Source: Abiotrophia defectiva ATCC 49176 (GTDB lineage Bacteria > Bacillota > Bacilli > Lactobacillales > Aerococcaceae). From it: a stretch of DNA of 64,000 nucleotides. Below, piece by piece: positions 24,096-34,605 of the stretch. The notes below the pieces were generated by a model that was given only the letters and a program-made list of their open reading frames with translations, had not been told where the DNA came from and ran no database searches. The stretch lies in NCBI RefSeq assembly GCF_000160075.2, contig NZ_KI535340.1, forward strand, positions 1,451,396-1,515,395. Direction: 5' to 3'. Within the stretch, counting starts at the first letter, position 1. Each line of letters opens with the position of its first letter. A program made the position numbers and the translations under genes.

Positions 24096-26783
24096 GTGAA
24101 TATTGAAAACCAGATTCAACAGAGTCAAGTCGCACATTTATCTCAGCTTCTTACAGATGCTCTTGAGCGAGCCTTTACTTCCATGACCTCACCCCAACAG
24201 CAAGCCTTATTAGCCAAGCTCAAGCATTTAGCAGACCAAGGAGACTACGCAGCCTATGTGGCGGCTATTCAGCCCTTGGCTGAAGAAGATTTGGCGCTAG
24301 TAGCCCGTTACTTTTCGGCCTTGCCACTCTTGATTAACATTGCGGAAGACGTTGAGTTAGCAAGTCAAATCAAAATGAAACGTTGTCGTCACGCTGATTT
24401 AGAAGGGGAGTTGCCCGCTACTTTGGCCGCCATCAAGCAAGCAGGCAAGGGACAAGTTCTCCAACGTCCCATGACCATTGAGCCAGTTCTCACTGCTCAT
24501 CCTACTCAGGTCCAACGTAAGTCCATGCTAGATCTCATGGATAAGCTTTACGGCTTATTGACGGACTATCGCAATACAAGGCCTGAGTTTTTAGACCGTC
24601 AGGCTTGGCAACACGAGCTTGAAGCAGTCATCGAAATTATCTTAGGTACAGACTTGATTCGTGAACAGAAGTTACAAGTCGCGAATGAAATTGCCAATGT
24701 TATGACCTATTATCAGAAATCTCTGATTGAAAGTATCACGGATATTACCCTCAATTATCGGCAAGCCTTGTCGGATCTGGAGATTGAGTCTCAGCAAGTT
24801 CTGCCCATTACCATGGGCATGTGGATTGGCGGGGATCGCGACGGCAATCCCTATGTCACCGCCGAAACCCTTAGATTGACCGCCAGCATTCAATCACAAG
24901 TCATTTTAGACTATTACTTAAGCAGTCTGGACCAACTTTATCGTCGCTATTCTTTCTCGAGTGATTTAGTTGCTGTGACGCCCGAATTAGCTGCATTAGC
25001 GGAAGAATCTGAAGATTACTCAATTTTCCGCCAAAAAGAACCCTATCGTAAAGCCTTAAACACTATTAAGAATCGCCTTTGCGCTAGCAAAGCCTTGATT
25101 TTAGGGGAGGCTTGTCAAGTAGAAGCCCAAGCCTATCCAGATGCTGAGAGCTTCAAGGCTGATTTAGTCCTTGTTTCAGAGGCGCTTAAAGCCGATGGTA
25201 AGGAGTCACACACTTTAGCTCCTCTAGAATCCTTAATTGTCTGTTTGGAAATCTTTGGTTTTCATTTAGCTAGTATCGATCTGAGACAGGACTCTAGTAT
25301 TAATGAAACCTGTGTAGCTGAATTATTGGCACAAGCCAAGGTGGAGGAAGCTTATAGTCAGCTAGACGAAGCCAGCAAGGTTCAATGCCTCTTGCACCAG
25401 CTAACCCAAGAGCCACGTCGCTTATCCAGCGCCTTAAATCAAGCATCAGCTATTCTGACTCGTGAGTTGGCTATTTACCAAGCTGTCGCGGACCTACAAA
25501 AACGCCTAGGACACCGCATCATTAAACGCCACATTATTTCCCATACTACTTCCGTCTCAGACTTACTAGAACTGGCCTTACTCTTCAAAGAAGTGGGCTT
25601 GGTCGGACCCGACTTTGCTCATGTCCAATTAGTGCCACTCTTTGAGACTATTGAAGACTTAGAAGAAGCTCTAGAGGTCATGACCACTTACTTGCGCCTG
25701 CCTCTTGTTCAGAAATGGTTAGCAAGCCAAGATTGGTGTCAGGAAATTATGCTGGGCTACTCAGATTCCAACAAGGATGGAGGCTATCTGGCATCTGGTT
25801 GGGCCCTCTATTTGGCTCAGAATAAATTAACTCGTTTGGGCAAGCAGGAGGGCATTACCATTAGCTTCTTCCACGGTCGTGGGGGAACGGTCGGACGTGG
25901 CGGTGGGCCAAGTTATGAGGCGATTATGTCGCAACCTATTGGAACCATTAACCGTCTTATGCGAGTAACAGAGCAGGGCGAAGTCATCGGGACCAAGTAT
26001 GGTAATCCCGATACAGCCTATTACCAATTAGAAAACATGTTAGTCGCTTCGCTCTCTCACGTCCTCTTAGCACATGAGGTCCATGACAGCAGTCCTTACG
26101 AGGCAGTCATGAATCGCTTGGTTGACTGGAGCTACCAAGCCTATCGTCAGCTTGTTTTTGCAACACCTGGCTTCTCTGAATTCTTCTTCCAAGCAACACC
26201 AATTAAGGAAGTGAGCCAACTCAATATTGGCTCTCGTCCAGCCTCACGTAAGAAAGTGACCGATATTGATGGCTTGCGGGCTATTCCTTGGGTCTTCTCT
26301 TGGTCACAGAGCCGCATGATGTTTCCAGGTTGGTATGGGGTTGGGACTGCCTTTCAACGTTTTATCGAGGAAGACCCTAGTCATCTAGCATTGTTGCAAG
26401 AAATGTATGCTGAGTGGCCATTCTTCCGAGCCTTACTGTCAAATGTAGACATGGTCTTGGCTAAGTCTGATATGGAAGTGGCCTCTTACTACAGCCAACT
26501 AGTTGAGGAACCTGAGGGACAAGCTATTTTCCAAAAACTAGAGGCAGAGTGGCAGCGTACTAAGGATCTCCTCTTACAAATAGAAGGGGAAGAACAGCTC
26601 TTGGCACAAAATAATTACTTGCGTGACTCCTTAGCCATGCGTCTACCTTACTTCAATGCCCTTAATTACTTACAGGTAGAACTGATTAGACGGTCCCGCC
26701 AAGAGGCGCTCAGTCCTTTGGCTAGCAAGATTCTGCACATCACCATTAATGGGATAGCGACAGGCTTGCGTAATTCAGGTTGA
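24096..26783 (+). CDS. ppc: Phosphoenolpyruvate carboxylase
   Basis: An 895-residue anaplerotic enzyme making oxaloacetate from PEP and bicarbonate. Seen: VLTAHPTQVQRKS with the catalytic His (near residue 135), WIGGDRDGNPYVT, GYSDSNKDGGYLASGW, the glycine loop FFHGRGGTVGRGGGP (near 590), GSRPASRKK and a normal C-terminus ending RNSG. A GTG three codons earlier (24087) is in frame, but GAAGGTGA then overlaps it and points to the GTG at 24096. Its presence in a lactic-type organism points to a route to aspartate rather than a full TCA cycle. It has its own promoter and no clear terminator after it. Confidence 0.96.
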   Translation: MNIENQIQQSQVAHLSQLLTDALERAFTSMTSPQQQALLAKLKHLADQGDYAAYVAAIQPLAEEDLALVARYFSALPLLINIAEDVELASQIKMKRCRHADLEGELPATLAAIKQAGKGQVLQRPMTIEPVLTAHPTQVQRKSMLDLMDKLYGLLTDYRNTRPEFLDRQAWQHELEAVIEIILGTDLIREQKLQVANEIANVMTYYQKSLIESITDITLNYRQALSDLEIESQQVLPITMGMWIGGDRDGNPYVTAETLRLTASIQSQVILDYYLSSLDQLYRRYSFSSDLVAVTPELAALAEESEDYSIFRQKEPYRKALNTIKNRLCASKALILGEACQVEAQAYPDAESFKADLVLVSEALKADGKESHTLAPLESLIVCLEIFGFHLASIDLRQDSSINETCVAELLAQAKVEEAYSQLDEASKVQCLLHQLTQEPRRLSSALNQASAILTRELAIYQAVADLQKRLGHRIIKRHIISHTTSVSDLLELALLFKEVGLVGPDFAHVQLVPLFETIEDLEEALEVMTTYLRLPLVQKWLASQDWCQEIMLGYSDSNKDGGYLASGWALYLAQNKLTRLGKQEGITISFFHGRGGTVGRGGGPSYEAIMSQPIGTINRLMRVTEQGEVIGTKYGNPDTAYYQLENMLVASLSHVLLAHEVHDSSPYEAVMNRLVDWSYQAYRQLVFATPGFSEFFFQATPIKEVSQLNIGSRPASRKKVTDIDGLRAIPWVFSWSQSRMMFPGWYGVGTAFQRFIEEDPSHLALLQEMYAEWPFFRALLSNVDMVLAKSDMEVASYYSQLVEEPEGQAIFQKLEAEWQRTKDLLLQIEGEEQLLAQNNYLRDSLAMRLPYFNALNYLQVELIRRSRQEALSPLASKILHITINGIATGLRNSG

Positions 26784-26841
26784 TAGCTCTTCAAAAAGCA
26801 CTGTCTAAGCGGATTTGTTAGTCTTTTGGGGCTAAATCTGA

Positions 26842-26847
26842 TATAAT
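26842..26847 (+). promoter_or_regulatory. -10 element before truB
   Basis: TATAAT, 35 bases upstream of truB; a matching -35 at the right distance is not evident. Confidence 0.45.
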
Positions 26848-26882
26848 AAATCGTTATTAAATTTAAAGGAGCGTCGCAACCT

Positions 26883-27812
26883 ATGTATCACGGAATCTTG
26901 GTAATCAATAAACCAGTTGGCATGACCAGTCACGATGTTGTCTTTAAATTACGCAAAATTCTCAGAACCAAACGCATTGGCCACACCGGTACCTTGGATC
27001 CTAACGTAGCAGGCGTCTTAGTCTGTTGTATAGGGCAGGCTACTAAGCTAGTGGAGGATCTCATGGACGGACAAAAGGGCTACCGAGGTGAAATTACCTT
27101 AGGATTTTCTACCGAGACAGAGGATGCCGACGGGGCGCCTGTCGAGCGGAAGCGACTTGAAGATCCAGTGTCTGATGCCGAAATTGACGCCGCTATGGCG
27201 ACTTTTCTGGGAGAAATTGTTCAGATTCCACCTTACTATTCGGCAGTTAAGGTAGCCGGCAAGCGCCTCTATGAATATGCCCGTGCGGGTCAGCAAGTAG
27301 AACGTCCGCGCCGAATAGCTCGGATTGACCGCTTTGAACGACTGGGGGCCAGTGAATTCGACCCACAAGAAGGTCTACAACGTTGGTCTTTTGATGTTCA
27401 ATGCGGTAAGGGGACCTATGTCAGAACGCTTGCAGTTGATTTAGGCGCTAAGTTAGGCTATCCAAGTCACATGTCCCATCTGGTCCGCTACCTAACGGGG
27501 GGCTACAGCCTGTCTCAGGCCCATAGCCTAGAAGAAGTAGCCCAAGCGGCAGATCAAGGGCGGGTGGGCCAGATCCTAGTGCCACTGGATCAAGCGATCA
27601 ACTTCTGCCCACACTACCACTTGCAAGATTCAGAGTGGCCTATGGTCAAGAATGGGCAGGTTGTGCCAGGCACGGCCTTCAGCCAAACTATTCAGCAGGC
27701 CACTGCTTGCTTCTACCAAGGCAAAGTACAAGCTATTTATGGACCACATCCAAGCAAACCCGGCATGGTCAAGCCTTTAAAGATGTTTACCTATGAAGAG
27801 GAGTCACGATAG
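26883..27812 (+). CDS. truB: tRNA pseudouridine(55) synthase
   Basis: A 309-residue enzyme converting U55 in the T-loop of tRNAs to pseudouridine. Seen: GILVINKPVGMTSHDVV at the N-terminus, the catalytic GHTGTLDPNVAGVL (Asp), YRGEITLGFSTETEDADG, YYSAVKVAGKRLYEYAR and a C-terminal PUA-like region. AAAGGAGCG precedes ATG. First gene of truB-ribF-hemW-yitT, with five bases to ribF. Confidence 0.97.
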   Translation: MYHGILVINKPVGMTSHDVVFKLRKILRTKRIGHTGTLDPNVAGVLVCCIGQATKLVEDLMDGQKGYRGEITLGFSTETEDADGAPVERKRLEDPVSDAEIDAAMATFLGEIVQIPPYYSAVKVAGKRLYEYARAGQQVERPRRIARIDRFERLGASEFDPQEGLQRWSFDVQCGKGTYVRTLAVDLGAKLGYPSHMSHLVRYLTGGYSLSQAHSLEEVAQAADQGRVGQILVPLDQAINFCPHYHLQDSEWPMVKNGQVVPGTAFSQTIQQATACFYQGKVQAIYGPHPSKPGMVKPLKMFTYEEESR

Positions 27813-27817
27813 ACAAC

Positions 27818-28765
27818 ATGGAAATTATTCGTATACACCATCCAAATATTCCGCAGCTTAAGGGGCCTATTGTCCTAGTCTTAGGCTTCTTCGATGGCGT
27901 GCACCGGGGGCATCAGGCAGTCATTCAAGCCGGACGCCGCCAAGCAGACCGTTTAGGCCTACCTTTGGCGGTTATGACCTTCAACCAACATCCTAAAATC
28001 GTCTATAGTCGCCTGACCGCAGCCGAGATGGATTACCTGTCAGACTTAGACCGTAAGATGGACTTGCTTGAAGCTAATCAGGTGGACATGGTCTTCTTAG
28101 TTGACTTTACCTATCCCTTTGGCTCCCAATCTCCTCAGGCCTTTGTTGAAAATTACATTGTCGGGCTTAAGGCTCAGGTGGTGGTAGCGGGCTTTGACTA
28201 TACTTATGGTCCAAAGGAAGAAGCCAACATGTCCACCTTGCCACAACATGCGGCTGGTCGCTTCCAGATTATTGAAGTGCCTGAACTTGTACTTAATCAA
28301 GAGAAAATTGGCTCGACGCCCATCCGTGAACTCTTACTAGAAGGGAAAATTGATGAGGCCAATTTGGCTCTAGGCTATGTCTATGAGACAAGTGGTGTAG
28401 TTGTTCATGGTGAGAAGAGAGGGCGAACCATTGGATTCCCAACGGCTAATATTCGTCCCCAAGCTGGCCAAGTCCAACCAGGGCCGGGTATCTATGTGGT
28501 CGAGATTCAAGTCAACGGCATTTGGCATCAAGGCATGGCGTCGATTGGCTATAATGTGACCTTTGAGACGGATACCGGTTTGACCTGTGAGGTGCATATT
28601 TTTAACTTCAACCAGCTCATTTATGGTGAAACTGTCAAGGTGCGTTGGCATCACTACCTCCGTGGCGAAGTCAAATTTGAATCAGTGCAAGGCCTGATTC
28701 AACAACTGCAGGCTGACCAAGCGGCTTCTCAAGCTTACTTCCAAGAAATCAAGAAGGAGGGTTAG
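27818..28765 (+). CDS. ribF: Bifunctional riboflavin kinase / FAD synthetase
   Basis: A 315-residue enzyme that makes FMN and then FAD. Seen: N-terminal nucleotidyltransferase domain with LGFFDGVHRGHQAV (HxGH-type), DFTYGPKEEANMSTL, and C-terminal flavokinase domain with GRTIGFPTANI and YGETVKVRWHHYLRGEVKF. Lies five bases after truB and one base before hemW. The ribF-truB pairing is standard in Firmicutes. Confidence 0.97.
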   Translation: MEIIRIHHPNIPQLKGPIVLVLGFFDGVHRGHQAVIQAGRRQADRLGLPLAVMTFNQHPKIVYSRLTAAEMDYLSDLDRKMDLLEANQVDMVFLVDFTYPFGSQSPQAFVENYIVGLKAQVVVAGFDYTYGPKEEANMSTLPQHAAGRFQIIEVPELVLNQEKIGSTPIRELLLEGKIDEANLALGYVYETSGVVVHGEKRGRTIGFPTANIRPQAGQVQPGPGIYVVEIQVNGIWHQGMASIGYNVTFETDTGLTCEVHIFNFNQLIYGETVKVRWHHYLRGEVKFESVQGLIQQLQADQAASQAYFQEIKKEG

Positions 28766-28766
28766 C

Positions 28767-29939
28767 ATGCAAGCCAAGGCCGCCTATATCCATATTCCTT
28801 TCTGCAAGAAAATTTGCCATTATTGTGCTTTTAATAAGTTCTTCTATGATGGTCAACCAGTTGGGGATTATCTGGCTTCCTTGGACCAGGAAATGGCTGC
28901 CTATGATTTGGATCAAAAGCAGCCCCTGGATACCCTCTACATAGGCGGCGGGACCCCAAGTTGCTTGTCTCTATCTGAGTTAGACTACTTGCTAGCTTCT
29001 ATTCACCGGCGCTTGCCCCTGACGGACAAGACCGAATTTTCTTTTGAGATTAACCCAGGTGAACTTAGCCTAGAAAAATGCCGTTTGCTCAAAGACCAAG
29101 GAGTCAACCGTATTAGTATGGGAGTCCAGACCTTCAATGACCGACTGTTGCGTAAAATCGGACGTAACCATCGGGAAAAGCAAATCTATCAGTCCATTGA
29201 CTGGTTTCGTCAGGTAGGCTTTGATAATCTCAGTATTGATTTGATTTTTCGCCTACCAGAGCAGACTTTGGCAGACTTCGATGAGAGCTTAACCAAGGCC
29301 TTATCCTTGGATTTGCCGCATTATTCCCTCTATTCTCTGATTATTGAGAATCAGACGGTCTTTCAGCAGCTCATGCGTCAGGGCAAATTACCCCTACCTA
29401 GCGAGGATGTAGATGCTGATATGTTCCAATTAGCCATTGACCGGCTGAGGGAAGCAGGAATTGAGCAGTACGAAGTCTCTAACTTTGCTAAACCTGGCTT
29501 TGAATCGCAACACAATTTAGGTTATTGGCGTTATACGCCTTATTATGGCTTTGGGGCGGGGGCCCATGGATTCTTAGATGGCACCCGCTACTACAATCAC
29601 GGACCTGTTCACCATTATCTCAAACAATTGAGAGCGGGCAATAAGCCCATTATTGACGCCAGTCCCCTGGACTTAGTGGACCAGATGGAAGAATTTCTTT
29701 TCTTAGCCTTACGGACCACGCAAGGTGTCTGCCTGACAGACTTCTATGACCGCTTTGGCCATCGCGCAGAAGTTTTGTTTGCTGATTTCTTCAGACAGCA
29801 AGCTGAGCGAGGACTTTTAATAGAAGAAAGTAATCGCATTTATTTAACTACAAGAGGACTTTTCCTAGCCGATCTAGTCTTTCGGGACTTAATTGGCTGG
29901 CTCAAGGAGAGACCACAAATAATGAATAAGGAGGATTAA
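28767..29939 (+). CDS. hemW: Radical SAM protein HemW (coproporphyrinogen III oxidase-like)
   Basis: A 390-residue radical SAM protein. Seen: IHIPFCKKICHYCAFNKF, the CxxxCxxC [4Fe-4S] motif; LYIGGGTPSCLS; FEINPGEL; NRISMGVQTFNDRLLRKIGRNH; SIDLIFRLPEQT; and the C-terminal HemN-like domain. Known: HemW binds haem and delivers it to haem proteins; it lacks true coproporphyrinogen oxidase activity. No haem biosynthesis gene is nearby, consistent with an organism using external haem. GGAGGGTTAGC precedes ATG; the stop lies just before yitT. Confidence 0.92.
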   Translation: MQAKAAYIHIPFCKKICHYCAFNKFFYDGQPVGDYLASLDQEMAAYDLDQKQPLDTLYIGGGTPSCLSLSELDYLLASIHRRLPLTDKTEFSFEINPGELSLEKCRLLKDQGVNRISMGVQTFNDRLLRKIGRNHREKQIYQSIDWFRQVGFDNLSIDLIFRLPEQTLADFDESLTKALSLDLPHYSLYSLIIENQTVFQQLMRQGKLPLPSEDVDADMFQLAIDRLREAGIEQYEVSNFAKPGFESQHNLGYWRYTPYYGFGAGAHGFLDGTRYYNHGPVHHYLKQLRAGNKPIIDASPLDLVDQMEEFLFLALRTTQGVCLTDFYDRFGHRAEVLFADFFRQQAERGLLIEESNRIYLTTRGLFLADLVFRDLIGWLKERPQIMNKED

Positions 29940-29942
29940 TTG

Positions 29943-30812
29943 ATGAATCGTAAATTTTTAAAGAATTTATTTCTAGTAGTAGTAGGGAGTTTAATCTTCG
30001 CCTATGCTATTAATTTGTTACTCTTACCTAACCATATGGGGGAGGGCGGCGTGACCGGGGTCACTTTGCTACTCAAGTATACGCTAGGTTGGGATAACGC
30101 CATTACTTACTGGATTATCAACGTGGTCCTCTTGATTATTGGCTGGCGCTATTTAGAAAGAGAAACCCTCTATCTAACCATTGTTTCAGTGATGTGTATT
30201 TCTATCTTCCAGAAGATTCTGCCTTCCACAGGCTTTATTCCAGATAACTCTATGATTATTCCTCTTATGGGTGGGGCCATGATTGGGGTAGGGCTTGGTT
30301 TGGTCTTCCTAGGCGGCGGGACTACTGCTGGGGCTGACATTATTGTGATGATTCTTAATAAATACTTTGGGATTAACACCTCTGCTGGCTTCCTCATGAT
30401 TGATACGGTCGTCGTACTTTCAACTTCCTTTGTTATCGGCCTAGAAAAGACTGTCTTAACCTTAGCCATGTTGGTTGTCTTTACCCGCATCATGAACTTC
30501 ATCTTAGAAGGTTTCAACCCTAAGAAGTCCGTTACCATTATCTCCAAGGAATCGGATAAAGTGGCACAGGCTATTTCCCAACGCATTCAGCGTGGGATCA
30601 CCATCCTCAAAGGGGAAGGTTACTACACCCGCAATGAGAAAGATGTCCTCTTCATTGTGCTTAGCCGTAACCAAATCCTGCCTCTGCAACGGACGGTGCT
30701 TGAGATTGATCCAACTGCCTTTATGATTATCTCCAATGTCCAACAAGTACACGGGGAAGGCTTCTCATTCTATCTAGATGCTGAGACTGGTCAACAGATT
30801 CCTCATCGCTAA
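29943..30812 (+). CDS. YitT family membrane protein (DUF161/DUF2179)
   Basis: A 289-residue membrane protein. Seen: five to six hydrophobic segments in the first 190 residues with GEGGVTGVTLLLKYTLGWDN and FLGGGTTAGADIIVMILNKY, and a C-terminal soluble DUF2179 domain (about 205-285: GITILKGEGYYTRNEKDVLFIVLSRNQ, DPTAFMIISNVQQVHGEGF). Known: widespread in Firmicutes, with no settled function; the C-terminal domain probably senses a ligand. AAGGAGGATTAATTG gives 8-base spacing to ATG 29943; a TTG codon before it is not the better start. Terminator follows. Confidence 0.9.
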   Translation: MNRKFLKNLFLVVVGSLIFAYAINLLLLPNHMGEGGVTGVTLLLKYTLGWDNAITYWIINVVLLIIGWRYLERETLYLTIVSVMCISIFQKILPSTGFIPDNSMIIPLMGGAMIGVGLGLVFLGGGTTAGADIIVMILNKYFGINTSAGFLMIDTVVVLSTSFVIGLEKTVLTLAMLVVFTRIMNFILEGFNPKKSVTIISKESDKVAQAISQRIQRGITILKGEGYYTRNEKDVLFIVLSRNQILPLQRTVLEIDPTAFMIISNVQQVHGEGFSFYLDAETGQQIPHR

Positions 30813-30821
30813 AAAGCTTAT

Positions 30822-30853
30822 AAACTCGCGCTTTTGACCAGTGCGAGTTTTTA
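30822..30853 (+). terminator. Terminator of truB-ribF-hemW-yitT
   Basis: AAACTCGC / GCGAGTTT across a 13-base loop, followed by TTTAT. Confidence 0.8.
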
Positions 30854-30865
30854 TTCTGAGTAAAA

Positions 30866-30892
30866 TTAGCACTCTAATAAAAAGAGTGCTAA
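30866..30892. promoter_or_regulatory. CIRCE operator 1
   Basis: TTAGCACTC, nine bases, GAGTGCTAA: a perfect match to the HrcA-binding CIRCE element. It lies just upstream of the -35 box. Confidence 0.96.
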
Positions 30893-30910
30893 AATTTATG
30901 ACCAAAAGGG

Positions 30911-30939
30911 TTGACAGGGGGTAAAATAGGGTGTATACT
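30911..30939 (+). promoter_or_regulatory. hrcA-dnaK operon promoter
   Basis: TTGACA (30911-30916), 17-base spacer, TATACT (30934-30939). It is flanked on both sides by CIRCE elements. Confidence 0.92.
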
Positions 30940-30943
30940 AGCA

Positions 30944-30970
30944 TTAGCACTTGAGGTAAAAGAGTGCTAA
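30944..30970. promoter_or_regulatory. CIRCE operator 2
   Basis: TTAGCACTT, nine bases, GAGTGCTAA: one mismatch in the left arm. It covers the expected transcription start and lies 16 bases before the hrcA ATG. Confidence 0.95.
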
Positions 30971-30986
30971 AAAAGAGGTGAGAACA

Positions 30987-31976
30987 ATGTTAACAGCCAG
31001 GCAACAACAAATTTTACAGTTGATTGTGCAGCTGTATGGCCAGTATGAAGAACCGATTGGGTCTAAGACCCTGCTTCAGAAGAGTCTATTGGATGTCTCA
31101 CCGGCAACCGTACGAAACGATATGTTGGCACTTGAGCGCATTGGCTATCTCAAGAAGGCTCATTCTTCTAGTGGACGGATTCCATCCTTTGATGGCTACC
31201 GCTACTATGTAGATCAACTGATTGAGGATCAAGCAGATATTCAAATGGCCAAGCAAGATAGTGAAGTAATTCAATCTATCTTCCGAGATCGCCATTTTGA
31301 CGCTATGCAGCACGCCCAATTGGCGGCTGATATCTTGGTCTCCTTAACTGGCTATACGGCCGTCGTTTTGGGAGAATCCAAGGAACAATATCATTTAAGT
31401 GAGTTCCGCTTGATACAACTTAGCGAGAGTCGGATTGTGGCCATCGTCTTGACTGACAAGGGAAGCGTTGAAAGTGATCTAGTAGATTTACCAAGATCCT
31501 TAAGCCGAGAGGACTTGGGTCGTCTGACTCAAGCTATCAACCAGGAAATTGTTGGCTTATCCTTACTAGAAGCACAGCAACGACTTAAATTGACCTTGCC
31601 ACTCTTGATGCAGCGCTTAGTTGGCTTCCAAGTCGACTTTTCGTCAGTTATCACCAAATTAATGCGCCATTTAAAGGGGCGTAGTTACTATGTCAGTGGT
31701 AAGAATAACTTATTCGATTCAGTAGAAGTGTCAGATTACAAGCGACTCTTCAACCTAATCGATGGGTCAGCAGAAATGTTCCAACTACTTGAAGCCAAGC
31801 AAGGCTTAGCAGTTGAACTGGGATTGGGAGGCCTAGCAGACGTCAGTCTAGTGACCTCATCCTATCAGTATCAAGCACAACAGGTCATCATCGGCCTAGT
31901 TGGTCCCGCTACTATGCCTTATCAGCGTGTACTGGGCTTGATGCATCACATCACGCATGAACTGGCCCATTATTAA
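30987..31976 (+). CDS. hrcA: Heat-inducible transcription repressor HrcA
   Basis: A 329-residue repressor of the dnaK and groE operons, binding CIRCE and needing GroEL to stay active. Seen: N-terminal winged helix (MLTARQQQILQLIVQLY...GSKTLL...SPATVRNDMLALERIGYLKKAHSSSGRIPS), then the GAF-like domain with LVGFQVDFSS and a family-typical C-terminus. ATG 30987 chosen; a GTG three codons earlier overlaps the GAGGTG ribosome site. It represses its own operon through the two CIRCE sites. Confidence 0.97.
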   Translation: MLTARQQQILQLIVQLYGQYEEPIGSKTLLQKSLLDVSPATVRNDMLALERIGYLKKAHSSSGRIPSFDGYRYYVDQLIEDQADIQMAKQDSEVIQSIFRDRHFDAMQHAQLAADILVSLTGYTAVVLGESKEQYHLSEFRLIQLSESRIVAIVLTDKGSVESDLVDLPRSLSREDLGRLTQAINQEIVGLSLLEAQQRLKLTLPLLMQRLVGFQVDFSSVITKLMRHLKGRSYYVSGKNNLFDSVEVSDYKRLFNLIDGSAEMFQLLEAKQGLAVELGLGGLADVSLVTSSYQYQAQQVIIGLVGPATMPYQRVLGLMHHITHELAHY

Positions 31977-32020
31977 GTAGCCATACCCAGAATTACCAAA
32001 CCCTTAAAGGAGGCGATTAC

Positions 32021-32617
32021 GTGTCAAACACAGAAAAAGAAGTGCTCAAGCAAGACACGCCTGTTCAAGATGAAATGCTTGATAAGATTCAAGACAGTGC
32101 TGATCAAGCAGAGGTTCAAGTTGATCAATCAAGCGAGAGCCTAGATCAAGCTATTGAAGAAGCGGAGGACCAAGTCAGTCAGTTAGAGGCTGAAAAAGAA
32201 GCTTTATCCGACCAACTCTTACGCTTGCAAGCAGAAATCCAGAACATGCGACGCATTAACCAACGTGAACGCCAAGATGCAGCCAAATATCGCTCGCAAA
32301 GCTTGGCCAGCCATCTCTTAGATGTAGCTGATAACTTGGAACGCGCCTTGGCAACCCCAGCTGAGTCTGAAGATGCCAAAGCCATCCATAAGGGCATCGA
32401 GATGGTTTATAAGCAGTTCCAACAAGCCTTTGAAAAAGAAGGCATTAGCGTTATTGACCCATTGAACCAAGCCTTTGATCCTAATTTCCATCAGGCAGTT
32501 AGTATGATGCCTGCAGGCGAGGGTCAGGAAGCTGATACCGTCATTAATGTCTTGCAAAAAGGCTATATGCTACAAGACCGGGTCTTAAGACCTGCCATGG
32601 TCATTGTCGCTCAGTAA
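32021..32617 (+). CDS. grpE: Nucleotide exchange factor GrpE
   Basis: A 198-residue dimeric co-chaperone releasing ADP from DnaK. Seen: an acidic, Gln/Asp-rich N-terminal tail (about 1-45), the long coiled-coil helix (about 45-110, QLEAEKEALSDQLLRLQAEIQNMRRI), and the C-terminal beta domain with DPLNQAFDPNFHQAVSMMPAG and LQKGYMLQDRVLRPAMVIVAQ. Start is GTG 32021 with AAAGGAGGCGA upstream. Second gene of the hrcA operon. Confidence 0.97.
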   Translation: MSNTEKEVLKQDTPVQDEMLDKIQDSADQAEVQVDQSSESLDQAIEEAEDQVSQLEAEKEALSDQLLRLQAEIQNMRRINQRERQDAAKYRSQSLASHLLDVADNLERALATPAESEDAKAIHKGIEMVYKQFQQAFEKEGISVIDPLNQAFDPNFHQAVSMMPAGEGQEADTVINVLQKGYMLQDRVLRPAMVIVAQ

Positions 32618-34507
<1,890 letters not shown>

Positions 34508-34524
34508 TATATGAGGTAAGGAAC

Positions 34525-34557
34525 AACGCCAGAGCTTGTCTTTGGCGTTTCCTTTCT
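34525..34557 (+). terminator. Hairpin between dnaK and dnaJ (possible partial terminator)
   Basis: AACGCCAGAG / CTTTGGCGTT (10 bp with one G-U) around a 5-base loop, followed by TCCTTT. The weak T tract suggests a partial terminator or an mRNA processing/stability element that would keep dnaJ below dnaK. Confidence 0.55.
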
Positions 34558-34605
34558 AATCTAACTGTGTCATAAGCCCTAGGGCTTGAAAAAAGGAGTG
34601 GGAAA

